19,446 nt of DNA from JBELMB01 sp042088665 (GTDB lineage: Bacteria; Pseudomonadota; Alphaproteobacteria; Rhodobacterales; Rhodobacteraceae), in contig JBELMB010000094.1 in the NCBI GenBank assembly GCA_042088665.1, positions 1-19,446 on the forward strand. Reading direction: 5' to 3'. Under the pieces are notes generated by a model, which was not told where the DNA came from, did not search any database, and was given only the letters and a program-made list of their open reading frames with translations. Below, piece by piece: positions 9,301 to 15,935 of this stretch. Every line of letters begins with the position of its first letter. Position 1 is the first letter of the stretch. Position numbers and translations under genes: made by a program.

Positions 9301-9475
9301 CCGGCGTTTTGACATTGCCGGGATAGCGACACCCCATGCCCACCACGGCGATCGGGTCCCGGGCCGATTTGCCATCGTCCTTCGCCGCCAGTTCAGCGCG
9401 CAGGCGCTCGATTTCGGCGTTTGCCTCTTCAAGCGTGAGAGGTTGGGCGTCACCCGACCGCATATGTTCCGACAT
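3320..9475 (-). CDS. Single-module type I polyketide synthase KS-AT-DH-KR-ACP-TE, 2051 aa
   Basis: A helical N-terminus (EEANAEIERLRAELAAK, 16-32) may dock partners. KS, about 39-465: Cys213 in DTACSSSS, His348 in ETHGTGTPLGDP, His386 in KTNVGHLDS. AT, about 565-860: Ser658 in GHSIGEYAAA, with HAFH at 757-760 as in malonyl-CoA-specific ATs. DH, about 920-1200: His954 in HRVFGSVVFP and Asp1128 in HPVITDASFR; the usual Gln/His four residues after the Asp is Arg1132. KR, about 1245-1620: TGGVGALG, Ser1569, Tyr1582, Asn1586, and an LDD-like IDD (1525-1527) suggesting a B-type alcohol. ACP: Ser1746 in GVDSLTAVEL. TE, about 1820-2045: Ser1893 in GHSMGA, Asp2001, His2029. No ER or methyltransferase is seen. 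The gene starts 3 nt after the ligase stop. One module suggests iterative use or a short product; the product is unknown. Confidence 0.95.
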   Translation of the reverse strand: MSEHMRSGDAQPLTLEEANAEIERLRAELAAKDDGKSARDPIAVVGMGCRYPGNVKTPDQFWDLLSSGRDILRDIPGERWDVEAHYDPEVTVPGKMYVRQGYYLDDIDQFDPQFFGLSPREAESLDPQQRLVMEICWETLEHAGIAPSSLKGGKTGVFVGQYWDDYSAQRIYSADNREIDRYAQLSALRGLTAGRICHLLDSHGPAIQLDTACSSSSLAVHLACQSLRSGESDLALAGGVSLVLAPEHLIGICQMTALSPDGRCKTFDASADGFGQGEGCGMIALKRLSDARADGDTVLAVIQGSAVNHDGQARTVTTPSGPAQRAMLQEALDDAGLSPHQIDFVETHGTGTPLGDPIEVSAIARVLCEDRTDPLYLGSVKTNVGHLDSAAGIVGVMKVVLSLQNQTIPVHLNYSEPNRHIPWDEWPLKVPTENIPWTGDGRFAGISAFGMSGTNVHLIVGQAPETPPPPQPVGACGNARLLTLSTQSAPALPALASRYAEMLKTPGGASVDLDRLCFSAATGRSHLAHRATFAAGTAQDLMHSLTAFAKGQAPADVSTGVIGRRAPKLAFLFTGQGAQHVGMGKALYETHPGFRATMDRCAAVLAPHLERPLLDVLWSGDALHQTAYTQPALFAIEYAIAKLFEDWGVTPDLLLGHSIGEYAAACIAGVFSLEDALRLVAARGRLMQSLPAGGKMVSASTDEAAVRDAIGDDPFVSVAAVNGPRSIVLSGDGQAVDAVVKRLDAQGTKTTALKVSHAFHSPMMDPILEDFRAVAATVDFNPPTRTLISNVTGKPWDKTQLSADYWVDHLRGAVRFADGIAYAQSKKFQTFVEIGPRPTLLGLGRASVPPDYGTWLPSIKPDDEWSSLLRSVGDLYVRGVDVDWQGFYADTQAQRMQLPNYPWRYQRCWTEVATTGGDGQRLHPLVHRRIENASNSIIFESSLSALSPAYLDDHRVFGSVVFPASAFFEMAMVVARAVLQQDEVALTNVTIDRALLLSETPVTVQMVATPNADRFDFEISSRSAEDTEADWVKHTTGTLERRLPSPAASIDIQDMLSRFPEQVDIAELSERFEARGLEYFPRFRAIDAIYKPGATPDDTNQSVFARLDLPAEAVLPGDKYRLHPVITDASFRIAEAMFPDQDLEQIHLPFGISGFSCDHAASGTVWVKATAREHAQTRVVDLELFDDSGDRVATVEQLTLRSVPVFSLKRAMTKARASSDVLNEWLYTFDWELDDEPPQEAPPQAGDWLVLEDAGGVAAGLVQRMQSRGSRVHLAADPAAVDAFTGSDAARSLAGVVHLWGMDASESNRDETLLASLQVAQSLSRAGIPARHWFVTKGAQAVGDDDMVSPWQTPIWGFGRTLQVEHPEQLGACVDLDPSGADGDPNALDLLIAEFDRPGHDTEVAFRQGTRRVARLVRPAPCAPAVDPHAPLELEAGASYLVTGGVGALGLVVAQYLASCGAKHLILTGRSGVSTDDQRTVLHALEDAGVTVDVVAADVSKADDVARVLAKAPGLRGIVHAAGVIDDGMLMQQTAERFQKVAGPKVEGAWQLHSQTLDRALDFFVLFSSVASVMGSPGQSNYASANAFMDGLANHRKRLGLAATAINWGPWADVGMAASDVVLQRLMKDGWQPMTASQGCEFIAHLLTARDLPQAAVLPIEWAQFAQRIPGASGWSSLKHLIPTEGSSPLTASSAEAAAARVKAAAPGDRVDLVCSYLLERIAQTLRVPAADLDAFAQLSALGVDSLTAVELRIWVQGDLNVELAVEQLFTSPSIRDLAMAIDQQLGGAVSAGAVSAGSATKADPPRWVVTPQSRAEAKTRLICFPYAGGGASAFKDWAVAAPDHLELSVVQMPGREDRLSEPLVTDMVSLVDTLTREIIALDDRPFAFLGHSMGAIVCYEVACKLRAMGAAMPRHLFLSARAAPQLQDNGAPLRFLDNAPFMERLHQTYGAVPDAIRNSTELQDVFLPILRADVELLETYVDAAPEPLGLPITALGGASDPAITAAMLAGWRDRTTAGFAQHEFPGDHFYIHAEREAVMAAIVDALSAAP

Positions 9476-9478
9476 GCC

Positions 9479-11029
9479 CTAATGCTCTCGCAGTTTGAAG
9501 CGTTGCAATTTGCCGGTCGCGGTGCGCGGCAAGTCGTCCAGAAAATCCAGCCAACGGGGACGTTTGTGCGCATCCAGCCGTTTGGCACAGTGCTTCAGCA
9601 GCTCCCCCAGAACGGCATCCGATGCCTCAATGTCTTTCTCAAGACAGACAAAGGCCTTGGGCTTCAGCAATCCGGCATTGTCCATATGCCCGACAACGGC
9701 GGCCTCGGTCACGCAAGCGTGCTCGCAAAGCACATTCTCGATCTCGGTTGGCGACACCCAGAGCCCGCCGACCTTGAGCATGTCGTCGCCGCGTCCCTGA
9801 TGCCAGTAATAGCCGTCTTCGTCGACGCGGTACTGATCGCCCGTGAACAGCCACTCACCCCGAAATGTGTGCCGGCTTTTCTCGTATTGATGCAGGTAGG
9901 ACAGGGCCGTGGACTCGCCGCGCACCATCAGGTTGCCGATCTCTCCGGCGGGCACATCATTGCCGTCATCGTCCACGAGGCGCACGTCATAGCCGCCGAT
10001 GGGTTTGCCGCTGCTGCCGGGACGAATGGCGCCGGGACGATTGGCCATGAAGGTGTGGTAGGTCTCGGTACAGCCGATGGTGTCGAGGATCTCCAGCCCG
10101 GTGGCGTCCTTCCATGCCTGCCACGTCCGGGCCGGCAACGGCTCGCCCGCAGACAGGCACATCCGGATCGACCCGAGGCTGTAGCGCTCGTTGAATTTCG
10201 GCATGGCGAGCATGGCACCATAGACCGTCGGAACGCCGATCAGGATCGTGGGTTCAAAGGTCTCGATTGTCTTGAGGACCGCGGCGGCCTGCCGGGGCGG
10301 TCCCGCGTGCAGCACACAGCTTGCGCCCACATACCAGGGAAAGATCAGGTTGCCGCCGATTCCATAGACGAAAAACAGTTTGGCGACGGAAAAGGTGCGA
10401 TCCTCTTGCGTCATGCCGAACTCGTTCACGCCCGACAACTGCCCGATCAGCGGGTAGTCCTTGTGCGCGTGCAACACGCCCTTGGGCATGCCGGTCGTGC
10501 CACTGGAATAATGCAGCGAACAGAAATCGTCGCGATGGGTGTGCGCGGTCTCAAGCGTGGTCTCTTCGCCTGCGATCCAGTCGTCGAAGGCTGTATGGGG
10601 GCTGTCCTCTGCGTCACCGATCAGGATGACACGGTCCAGCGTCGGGTGGTTGGCCAGCACGGGGGCGATGACATTCAGCAAGCTCTCGTGCACGATCAGC
10701 ACGCGGGTGCGGCTGTCACCCAGGATGTGGTCATATTCCTCGGTCTTCAGGAGCGTGTTCATTCCCAGCGCCACGCCGCCGATCTTGGCGATGCCAAAGA
10801 AGGACGTCACCCATTCCGGACGATCAGGGCACAGGATGGCGACACATTCACCAAAGCGAACACCCTGACGCAAAAGCGCGTTCCCGACCCGGTTTGCCTG
10901 ATCAGAGACCTCGCGGAAGGTCATCGATCCATCGGCGCTCCAGAGCGCGGTCTTGTCAGAGCGCGTGTCGAGGTTGTGCTCGAGGATCTCGCTCATGTTG
11001 TAGTATAACGGGAGATCTGCGGCTTTCAT
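9479..11029 (-). CDS. Acyl/aryl-CoA ligase, benzoate-CoA ligase-like ANL enzyme, 516 aa
   Basis: This adenylate-forming enzyme would activate a carboxylic acid with ATP and pass it to CoA or to a carrier protein. All core motifs are present: the P-loop YSSGTTGMPKG (174-184), IGCTE (318-322), the TGD ATP-ribose contact at 396-398, the hinge region GRGDDMLKVGG (412-422), and the catalytic Lys507 in PRTATGKLQ. The FSVAKLFFVYGIG stretch (213-225) recalls benzoate and 4-hydroxybenzoate CoA ligases, so an aromatic starter is plausible but not shown. The start codon overlaps the stop of the upstream ACP gene as ATGA, which implies translational coupling. Position directly between a free ACP and a PKS argues for starter-unit loading. 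A catabolic benzoate ligase is less likely here. Confidence 0.9.
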   Translation of the reverse strand: MKAADLPLYYNMSEILEHNLDTRSDKTALWSADGSMTFREVSDQANRVGNALLRQGVRFGECVAILCPDRPEWVTSFFGIAKIGGVALGMNTLLKTEEYDHILGDSRTRVLIVHESLLNVIAPVLANHPTLDRVILIGDAEDSPHTAFDDWIAGEETTLETAHTHRDDFCSLHYSSGTTGMPKGVLHAHKDYPLIGQLSGVNEFGMTQEDRTFSVAKLFFVYGIGGNLIFPWYVGASCVLHAGPPRQAAAVLKTIETFEPTILIGVPTVYGAMLAMPKFNERYSLGSIRMCLSAGEPLPARTWQAWKDATGLEILDTIGCTETYHTFMANRPGAIRPGSSGKPIGGYDVRLVDDDGNDVPAGEIGNLMVRGESTALSYLHQYEKSRHTFRGEWLFTGDQYRVDEDGYYWHQGRGDDMLKVGGLWVSPTEIENVLCEHACVTEAAVVGHMDNAGLLKPKAFVCLEKDIEASDAVLGELLKHCAKRLDAHKRPRWLDFLDDLPRTATGKLQRFKLREH

Positions 11030-11280
11030 TTTGCGCCTTGGGTGTCATAGGCATCCACAAGCTCTCCGAAGGTCTCAGGGTAGAGATCGCCTTCCAGAAT
11101 GGCCCGGGGGATAAAGCCCACATCCTTTTCGATGGCGGTCAAAAGCCCCATGAAGGCAAGGGAATCCAGACCGAATACATCCAGCTCGTCATCATCGTCG
11201 ATGGCTTCGGGAAACGGCATCGGTGAATGTTCGGCTACCGCCTCTGCAAGCTTGGCTTGCACAGTGTCTCGTATACTCAC
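11026..11280 (-). CDS. Free-standing acyl carrier protein, 84 aa
   Basis: The small acidic four-helix carrier has the phosphopantetheine attachment serine in DVFGLDSLAFMG (Ser at about residue 42). Longer upstream extensions of the frame translate into arginine/proline-rich sequence and are not credible. The GTG at 11278-11280 follows a strong purine run (GGGGGGAAGA) and gives a normal ACP length. The gene leads the operon and its TGA overlaps the ligase ATG. It most likely carries the starter acyl group made by the ligase, since the PKS already has its own ACP for elongation. A phosphopantetheinyl transferase is not seen in the window and must act from elsewhere. Confidence 0.85.
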   Translation of the reverse strand: MSIRDTVQAKLAEAVAEHSPMPFPEAIDDDDELDVFGLDSLAFMGLLTAIEKDVGFIPRAILEGDLYPETFGELVDAYDTQGAK

Positions 11281-12132
11281 TCTTCCCCCCTGAGCCTTGT
11301 CTTGTTTTTGCCGGGCCTCATCCCGACAGGTGGGAAACATACTGCGCGGCAATGGAAAGTCGAGTCTTCGAAAACGGGCGGCCGCGCAGCCTCGGTTGAA
11401 AGATCGCGGCGATCCGGCGTCAGGTCTCACGGTGCAATTGCGGTGTGGAGGGCGGTGGCTTCTCCGCGCGGTGATCCATGGCCGACAGGTGGGCCATATT
11501 TGCCATTGAACGGCCTCGCGGCAGGCCGTGGGAAGGCGCATAAGTGTATGGGGCAAAGACATTTTCGCGCCGAGGCCTTTGCAAGATGCGCGTAAAGCTT
11601 GGGTCTTTGTGTGCGCCGTCAGCGGGCGCGAAGAAGGTCTGTTGGACATCCAGACTGACCCTACTCCGCGACCGGGCCGCGACTGGGCCGCGGCCCCGGC
11701 ACCGGGCATCCAGTTCCGAGGCGCTCTCGATCTTAGGCGAGAACCTCAAAAGACCCCCCTGACGATTTTCGCTTGTGAGACATCGGGAGGCCGGAATGAC
11801 CGCCGTGCGGCGCGTCACACCCGGCACGGGCACGTGGGGGTATTGCAGCGGCAGACCTTCCTTGACCGCATGTTCCAGAATGGGCCGGACGTCCGTCAAG
11901 ACCTGCGCCGGGTCGCGTTCCGTCGTGTTTGCACAGTAGCGCACACAAAAGGACGCCTCGATTCTGGGGATCAGCCGCTTGGGCAGCAGAGTCGCGTTCG
12001 TTTCTTCTGCCAACGCGTCGTACGCCAGACGCGCCGTTGTACTTTCGCGAATGAAAACTCGCGTGAACGGGGGATTGGACGCGCTGAGAACGCGGTAGGC
12101 GCAAGGCTATTTGGCCACGGTCTATGCCTGAT
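11281..12132. other. 850-bp region without a recognised gene, upstream of the ACP-PKS operon
   Basis: This stretch lies between the agmatine-deiminase-family gene and the ACP gene, both on the minus strand, and should hold the operon promoter. I find no convincing -35/-10 pair. The minus-strand part at about 11770-12080 reads like real coding sequence (separate entry). The part at 11281-11700 gives only arginine/proline-rich translations in every frame and has the look of leader or decayed DNA. Confidence 0.4.
11770..12085 (-). other. Coding-like fragment of unknown family
   Basis: One minus-strand frame reads AYRVLSASNPPFTRVFI, then RESTTARLAYDALAEETNA, TLLPKRLIPRIEASFCVRY, and VLTDVRPILEHAVKEGLPL up to PVPGVTRRTAVIPASR. 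The codons end mostly in G or C and the composition is protein-like, unlike the neighbouring frames. A TAG lies just upstream, no ATG is present, and only a TTG (12013) could start a product. After PASR the same frame turns to low-complexity sequence. I do not recognise the family. It may be a decayed gene, or a real protein with an unusual start. Confidence 0.3.
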
Positions 12133-13146
12133 CTACACTGCAGGCACTTGCTGCGTCAGGCAGTGGATTGCGCCGCCCTGCATCGGGGCCGCGCGCATCT
12201 GCACGCCGATCACTTCGCGGTTGGGAAAATGACGGGCGAGGTCGAGGCGGGCGGCTTCGTCCGCAGTGGGGTCTTCGCCTGTCATGGGCATCAAGACCGC
12301 GCCGTTGCAGATGTAAAAGTTCATGTACGGCGCGATATAGCTGTGCCCTCCCGCCTCAAAGCGCGACATATGGGGAAAGCCGGTGATCTCGATCCCGGCC
12401 GCCTCGAGCACGCGGCGGGCAGAAGCCAGCGCCGCGGCGTTCACGTTGTCCTCTGGCACCTCGAGCATCAGAACGTGGTTCACGTTGATAAAACACATGA
12501 ACAGGTCGATATGGCCGTCGGTCCCGTAATACATGCGGTCCGGGTCGCGGGCCTGGTCTTCGGTCAGCCCTTCGCGGATCCACAGGATGCGGTCCAGACC
12601 GAGGGCCTGTTTCAAGCCATGCTCGACCTCGTCTTTTGACAAGTGCCAGTTGCGGGTTTCGTGCAGGACACAGCCTTCGGGCGCGATCAATGTGCCTGCG
12701 CCGTCCACGGTGACGGCGCCGCCCTCCAGAACAATGTCGATGGGCGCGACCGGGATGCCCAGATCGGCGGCCAAAGTGGCGCCCAGCCGGGCATCGCGGT
12801 CGCGGTCTGGATGGCGTTCGCCCCAGGCATTGAACTTGAAATGGCGCGCCTGCAGATCCGTTCCGTTGGTTACGAAAACCGGCCCGTTGTCGCGCAGCCA
12901 TGACCCGTCCATGGGCCGTTCCATCACATCGACCTTGGCCGACAGGCGGCTGCGCGCATCGGCGGCCTGTGCCGCGGTGGCGCAGACCATGGTCACCGGC
13001 TCAAACTCGCACAGAGTGTTGGCAACCTTCGCAAACTCGGCGCGACCTTGTTCCAGCGTGTCGCCCCATGACCACGCGCGGCAAGGCCAGCCGATCAATG
13101 TGCGGCTGTGCGGTTCCCATTCGGCGGGCATGCGGTAGCGGGGCAT
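12133..13146 (-). CDS. aguA: Agmatine deiminase family protein, 337 aa
   Basis: The family hydrolyses agmatine to N-carbamoylputrescine and ammonia, a cytosolic step from arginine toward putrescine. The guanidine-modifying fold is recognised by WLRDNGPVFV (Asp86), the LEGGAVTVDG strand (140-149), DGHIDLFMCF with His212, and the nucleophile Cys329 in GGAIHCLTQQ. The usual form of the last motif is GGGNIHCITQQ; here Asn is replaced by Ala, so the substrate may differ from agmatine. The start at 13146 is chosen because GAGGA lies about 9 nt upstream and the earlier 53 codons are not family-like. The gene diverges from the hydratase at 13352 across a 205-bp gap. A polyamine-type ABC importer lies nearby, which fits an amine-related role. 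Confidence 0.85.
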   Translation of the reverse strand: MPRYRMPAEWEPHSRTLIGWPCRAWSWGDTLEQGRAEFAKVANTLCEFEPVTMVCATAAQAADARSRLSAKVDVMERPMDGSWLRDNGPVFVTNGTDLQARHFKFNAWGERHPDRDRDARLGATLAADLGIPVAPIDIVLEGGAVTVDGAGTLIAPEGCVLHETRNWHLSKDEVEHGLKQALGLDRILWIREGLTEDQARDPDRMYYGTDGHIDLFMCFINVNHVLMLEVPEDNVNAAALASARRVLEAAGIEITGFPHMSRFEAGGHSYIAPYMNFYICNGAVLMPMTGEDPTADEAARLDLARHFPNREVIGVQMRAAPMQGGAIHCLTQQVPAV

Positions 13147-13290
13147 TCGGATCGTCCTCAAGGCGGGGCTGGCGCGCCTGCGGCGGTCATCCTGCGGGCC
13201 GCGGGCAAAATGAAAGATACGGTGACTATGCTGCGGCGGCGTGCAGCTTCCCAGCCAAGAATGGCGCGACGGCGCGCGAGGCGAAAAAAA

Positions 13291-13328
13291 ATTGACAGCT
13301 CGCACCGTTTCGCTCCCCTAATGCGCAG
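13291..13328 (+). promoter_or_regulatory. Putative promoter or operator upstream of the hydratase gene
   Basis: A consensus -35-like TTGACA (13292-13297) follows a run of eight A residues. It is followed by CCGTT, TCGC, CCCCTA and GCGCAG, ending 23 nt before the ATG. No good -10 lies at the usual 17-nt spacing. The same ordered blocks recur at 16110-16148 upstream of the ABC importer, so this may be an operator or a variant promoter shared by the two. Confidence 0.35.
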
Positions 13329-13351
13329 GGATTGCCGAAGGACTGACCACA

Positions 13352-14155
13352 ATGCCCACGACCTGTAAACTGACAGAGGCCCAGCACGATGTGATCGCGG
13401 CGCGGTTGCATGCGGCCATTCAGACGGGGCAGGGGATCGATCCGCCGTCCGAGACGTTGGACTACGGTTTCGAAGACGCCTACCGCATCCGCCGCAAACT
13501 GGTCGATCACTTGATCGCGGATGGTGGAGTGCCCAAGGGGCACAAGATCGGTTTCACGTCCGAGGCTATGCAAAAGATGTACGGGATGACGGGGCCAGAC
13601 TTTGGCATTCTGCTGGAACACATGTTTGTGCCGTCAGGAAAGCCGCTGGCCATCGGCCATTTGTGCGACACGCGCGCGGAGCCTGAATTGGCGTTTGAAC
13701 TGGCCAAACCGCTGACTGGCCCGGGGGTCACGCTTGCGAATGCGCTTGCGGCATCCTCGCGGGTCATGGCTGCGATCGAAGTCATCGATAGCCGTGTCGG
13801 CGCGATGCGCGCGGCGGCGAACGATTCATTGTCGGACAATGCCGGTGCCGGGTTCGTCGTTCTGGGAACGCAGTCTTGCGCGCCGGATGATCTGGATCTC
13901 GGCGCAATTGACCTGACCATGGAGGTCGACGGCCACGCGCAATCGGCGCCTGCCAGCGATGTCATGGGCCACCCCGGTGCACCTCTCGCGTGGCTGGCCA
14001 ACAAATTGCCGGAGTTTCGGGGCCTTGGCGGGGCGTTGAAAGCGGGCGACATCGTCATCACAGGTGCGCCGGTCAAATCGGTCGCCGTGGCCCCGGGCAG
14101 TCGCTTGCACGCAAGTTTCGGGCCTCTGGGAACCATCGACATTGAATTCGAGTAG
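13352..14155 (+). CDS. 2-keto-4-pentenoate hydratase / FAH-fold decarboxylase family enzyme, 267 aa
   Basis: This MhpD-type member of the fumarylacetoacetate hydrolase fold typically adds water to 2-hydroxypentadienoates, or decarboxylates oxalocrotonate, in meta-cleavage pathways. Its length matches MhpD-type hydratases. Lys65 in KIGFTS, the metal-binding glutamates Glu110 and Glu112 in RAEPELAFEL, and Glu143 in AIEVIDSR are in place, as is the SDNAGAGFVVLG strand. The start has AAGGA about 9 nt upstream. The gene is monocistronic, divergent from the agmatine-deiminase-family gene and convergent with the GNAT gene. No ring-cleavage dioxygenase is present in the window, so its substrate source is unclear. 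Confidence 0.85.
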   Translation: MPTTCKLTEAQHDVIAARLHAAIQTGQGIDPPSETLDYGFEDAYRIRRKLVDHLIADGGVPKGHKIGFTSEAMQKMYGMTGPDFGILLEHMFVPSGKPLAIGHLCDTRAEPELAFELAKPLTGPGVTLANALAASSRVMAAIEVIDSRVGAMRAAANDSLSDNAGAGFVVLGTQSCAPDDLDLGAIDLTMEVDGHAQSAPASDVMGHPGAPLAWLANKLPEFRGLGGALKAGDIVITGAPVKSVAVAPGSRLHASFGPLGTIDIEFE

Positions 14156-14388
14156 CGGCCTCAAATCCTGACCTGTCACAGCCTCTTTTGCGCATGAAGA
14201 TGCTGACCCAAACGGATGTCATCGGGCTTTGGCGCGGCATCCCTGTTTTGGGCAGATATGCGTCAAGCGGTGGCTCTGCCCATCGCGCCCGTGCGACAGA
14301 TCCATGGATCACCGAGAGCATGGGCCAGCGCCGCTGATGGCGTCCGAGAGCAGGCGCCAGTCAAAGGTCCGACAAAATGCCTTTGAGC
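14156..14388. other. Convergent intergenic region (hydratase / GNAT)
   Basis: This 233-bp stretch between two converging stop codons has no protein-like frame. A GGATG/CATCC pair with a large loop (14215-14245) precedes CTGTTTT and might serve as a weak terminator for the hydratase. I see no strong GC hairpin with a T run. Confidence 0.35.
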
Positions 14389-14865
14389 TCAAGAAGAGGC
14401 TGTTGCCTGCCTGACCTGGCTGTTGAACAGAACTTCGAGGTCGTAGCCATCAACGAGCAAGTCCTTGAGCCATGCCACATAGAGCGGTCCGAACGCCTCT
14501 AATACAGAGAGCCTGTCCGGGCGGTCGACCACCCAATAGACTGCGCGGCCCGACCCCGTTACGAGCCAGTCGGGAAAAAGATATGCGCAGCCGATATAGG
14601 CGCCCGATGCGTCGCGAATGACCCATGCAAATGACCGCTTTGTCGTGAATTCGCGGTGGTGCCAGTGCAGGTCGATCTCGTCGTCGGCCTTTGTCAGGCC
14701 CACGGGCCATGTCCCGCCAAACAGCCCCGTCAGAACCGCCGTCGAAGACATCACACCGTGGTAATCCTCTTCGAGGTCCGCTGCCGTCAGGATATTCAGC
14801 GCGAAGGCCCCCAGTTGACATTTGGTTGGAACGTCGAGGTCTTTGAAATCCGGATGCGGTGTCAT
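14389..14865 (-). CDS. GNAT-like N-acetyltransferase domain protein, 158 aa
   Basis: Features matching the GNAT fold are an N-terminal strand-helix with an acidic active-site region (KADDEIDLHWHHREFTTKR), the central strand pair FAWVIRDASGAYIGCAYLF typical of the motif-A approach, and a late WVVDRP...ALEAFGPLY-like helix region. The classical Q/RxxGxG/A acetyl-CoA loop is not clear, so function may be degenerate or divergent. Its ATG overlaps the TGA of the oxygenase gene as ATGA, so the two are co-translated. The likely role is modification of the oxygenase product or substrate, which is inference only. The C-terminal few residues (QVRQATASS) are unstructured. Confidence 0.55.
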   Translation of the reverse strand: MTPHPDFKDLDVPTKCQLGAFALNILTAADLEEDYHGVMSSTAVLTGLFGGTWPVGLTKADDEIDLHWHHREFTTKRSFAWVIRDASGAYIGCAYLFPDWLVTGSGRAVYWVVDRPDRLSVLEAFGPLYVAWLKDLLVDGYDLEVLFNSQVRQATASS

Positions 14866-15935
14866 TCCTCCGGCTGCCTTGCTTCGCGTTTGAACGGGTT
14901 TTCTTCGGGGACTTCGTAGTCCAGCACCATGTCGCCGTTCTCTTTGGCGTCGGCCATGTAGCGAAAGGATGGCACGGTCATGCGCATCAAATGTTCGCCT
15001 GCCTTCAGGGGCGGGTACTTTTTCAGCGTCTCCGGCGTCCTGAATTTTTCAAGCGGCTCGACGATGGAATCGTAGTCCAGACCAAAGAACAGCGGCATCG
15101 AATAGCGTTCATGTCCGATGTTGTTCACCCGGTGTTGGGTGGATTTGAACTGCCCTCCTGACCAGGCCTCGAAGATATCGCCGATGTTGACGATAAAGCA
15201 TCCCGGCAGCGGTGGCGCTTCGACCCAGACGTCTTCGGCGTTCATGACCTGCAGACCCGGCGCGCCTTGCAGCAAGATGGTGAAACATTCAAAGTCGGAA
15301 TGCGCGCCGATGCCGACCACATCCTTGGTCGCGGCCATGTCGTTTTCGATGTAGCGCAGCAAACGCAACTGGGAGGTCGGGCAATTGATGTGCTTGGTCA
15401 ACTCCTTTGGATCCACCCCCAATTCCTGTGCCAGAGCGTCCATCATCTTCAGTCCCAGCGCAAAGATCGCATCGTAGTAACGCGACACGGTCTCTTTCCA
15501 GCCTGGCAGATCAGGCCAGATATTGGGCCCGGTCATCCGCCATCCTGCGAGGTAGTCGGGGTGATCGGCGGGCGCCTCGAACGACATATCCCAGGCCTCG
15601 TTGAAATTGATCTCCTTGGGGAATTTGCGACCGTTTTCCTCGAATGGCACATAGCCGCGGTGATGCGTCGTGAAGCCGGACCAGTATTTCATCTTGTAAC
15701 GCCGCGGCATTTCGTGAAACGCCTTGGAGGCCGCAAATGTATCGTCAATCAACGACTGCGGGACACCATGGCCGGTGATGTAAAAGAACCCGGACGTGCG
15801 CGCCGCGCGTCCCAGGGCGCTTGCCACCTCTGCGAGATCATCCGCATTTCCTGTGAAGAGCCCGGACAAATCAATGACCGGCAAGTTTGCGGTCTCGATC
15901 TTGAGTGCTGTCTGATCTGCTGTTTTGGTATCCAT
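14862..15935 (-). CDS. 2-oxoglutarate/Fe(II)-dependent oxygenase, isopenicillin N synthase-like, 357 aa
   Basis: Enzymes of this family are cytosolic oxidases that hydroxylate, desaturate or cyclise small molecules using ferrous iron and usually 2-oxoglutarate. The N-terminal domain has the family opening LPVIDLSGLF and GFFYITGHGVP (49-59). The iron facial triad is His212 and Asp214 in AHSDFECFTI and His268 in STQHRVNN. Arg277 and Ser279 in ERYSMPLFF form the usual RxS pair that holds 2-oxoglutarate. The chosen start is preceded by GGAGGG at about -8; 47 upstream codons in frame are arginine/lysine-rich and non-homologous. It is the first gene of a two-gene unit with the GNAT-like protein and is divergent from the ABC importer, suggesting it acts on an imported compound. 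Confidence 0.88.
   Translation of the reverse strand: MDTKTADQTALKIETANLPVIDLSGLFTGNADDLAEVASALGRAARTSGFFYITGHGVPQSLIDDTFAASKAFHEMPRRYKMKYWSGFTTHHRGYVPFEENGRKFPKEINFNEAWDMSFEAPADHPDYLAGWRMTGPNIWPDLPGWKETVSRYYDAIFALGLKMMDALAQELGVDPKELTKHINCPTSQLRLLRYIENDMAATKDVVGIGAHSDFECFTILLQGAPGLQVMNAEDVWVEAPPLPGCFIVNIGDIFEAWSGGQFKSTQHRVNNIGHERYSMPLFFGLDYDSIVEPLEKFRTPETLKKYPPLKAGEHLMRMTVPSFRYMADAKENGDMVLDYEVPEENPFKREARQPEE

Noticed and set aside
8867..11008. 713-codon plus-strand open frame opposite the PKS and ligase genes
   Set aside because: It is a long antisense frame caused by high GC codon use; the minus-strand genes have all family motifs in order, this frame has none.
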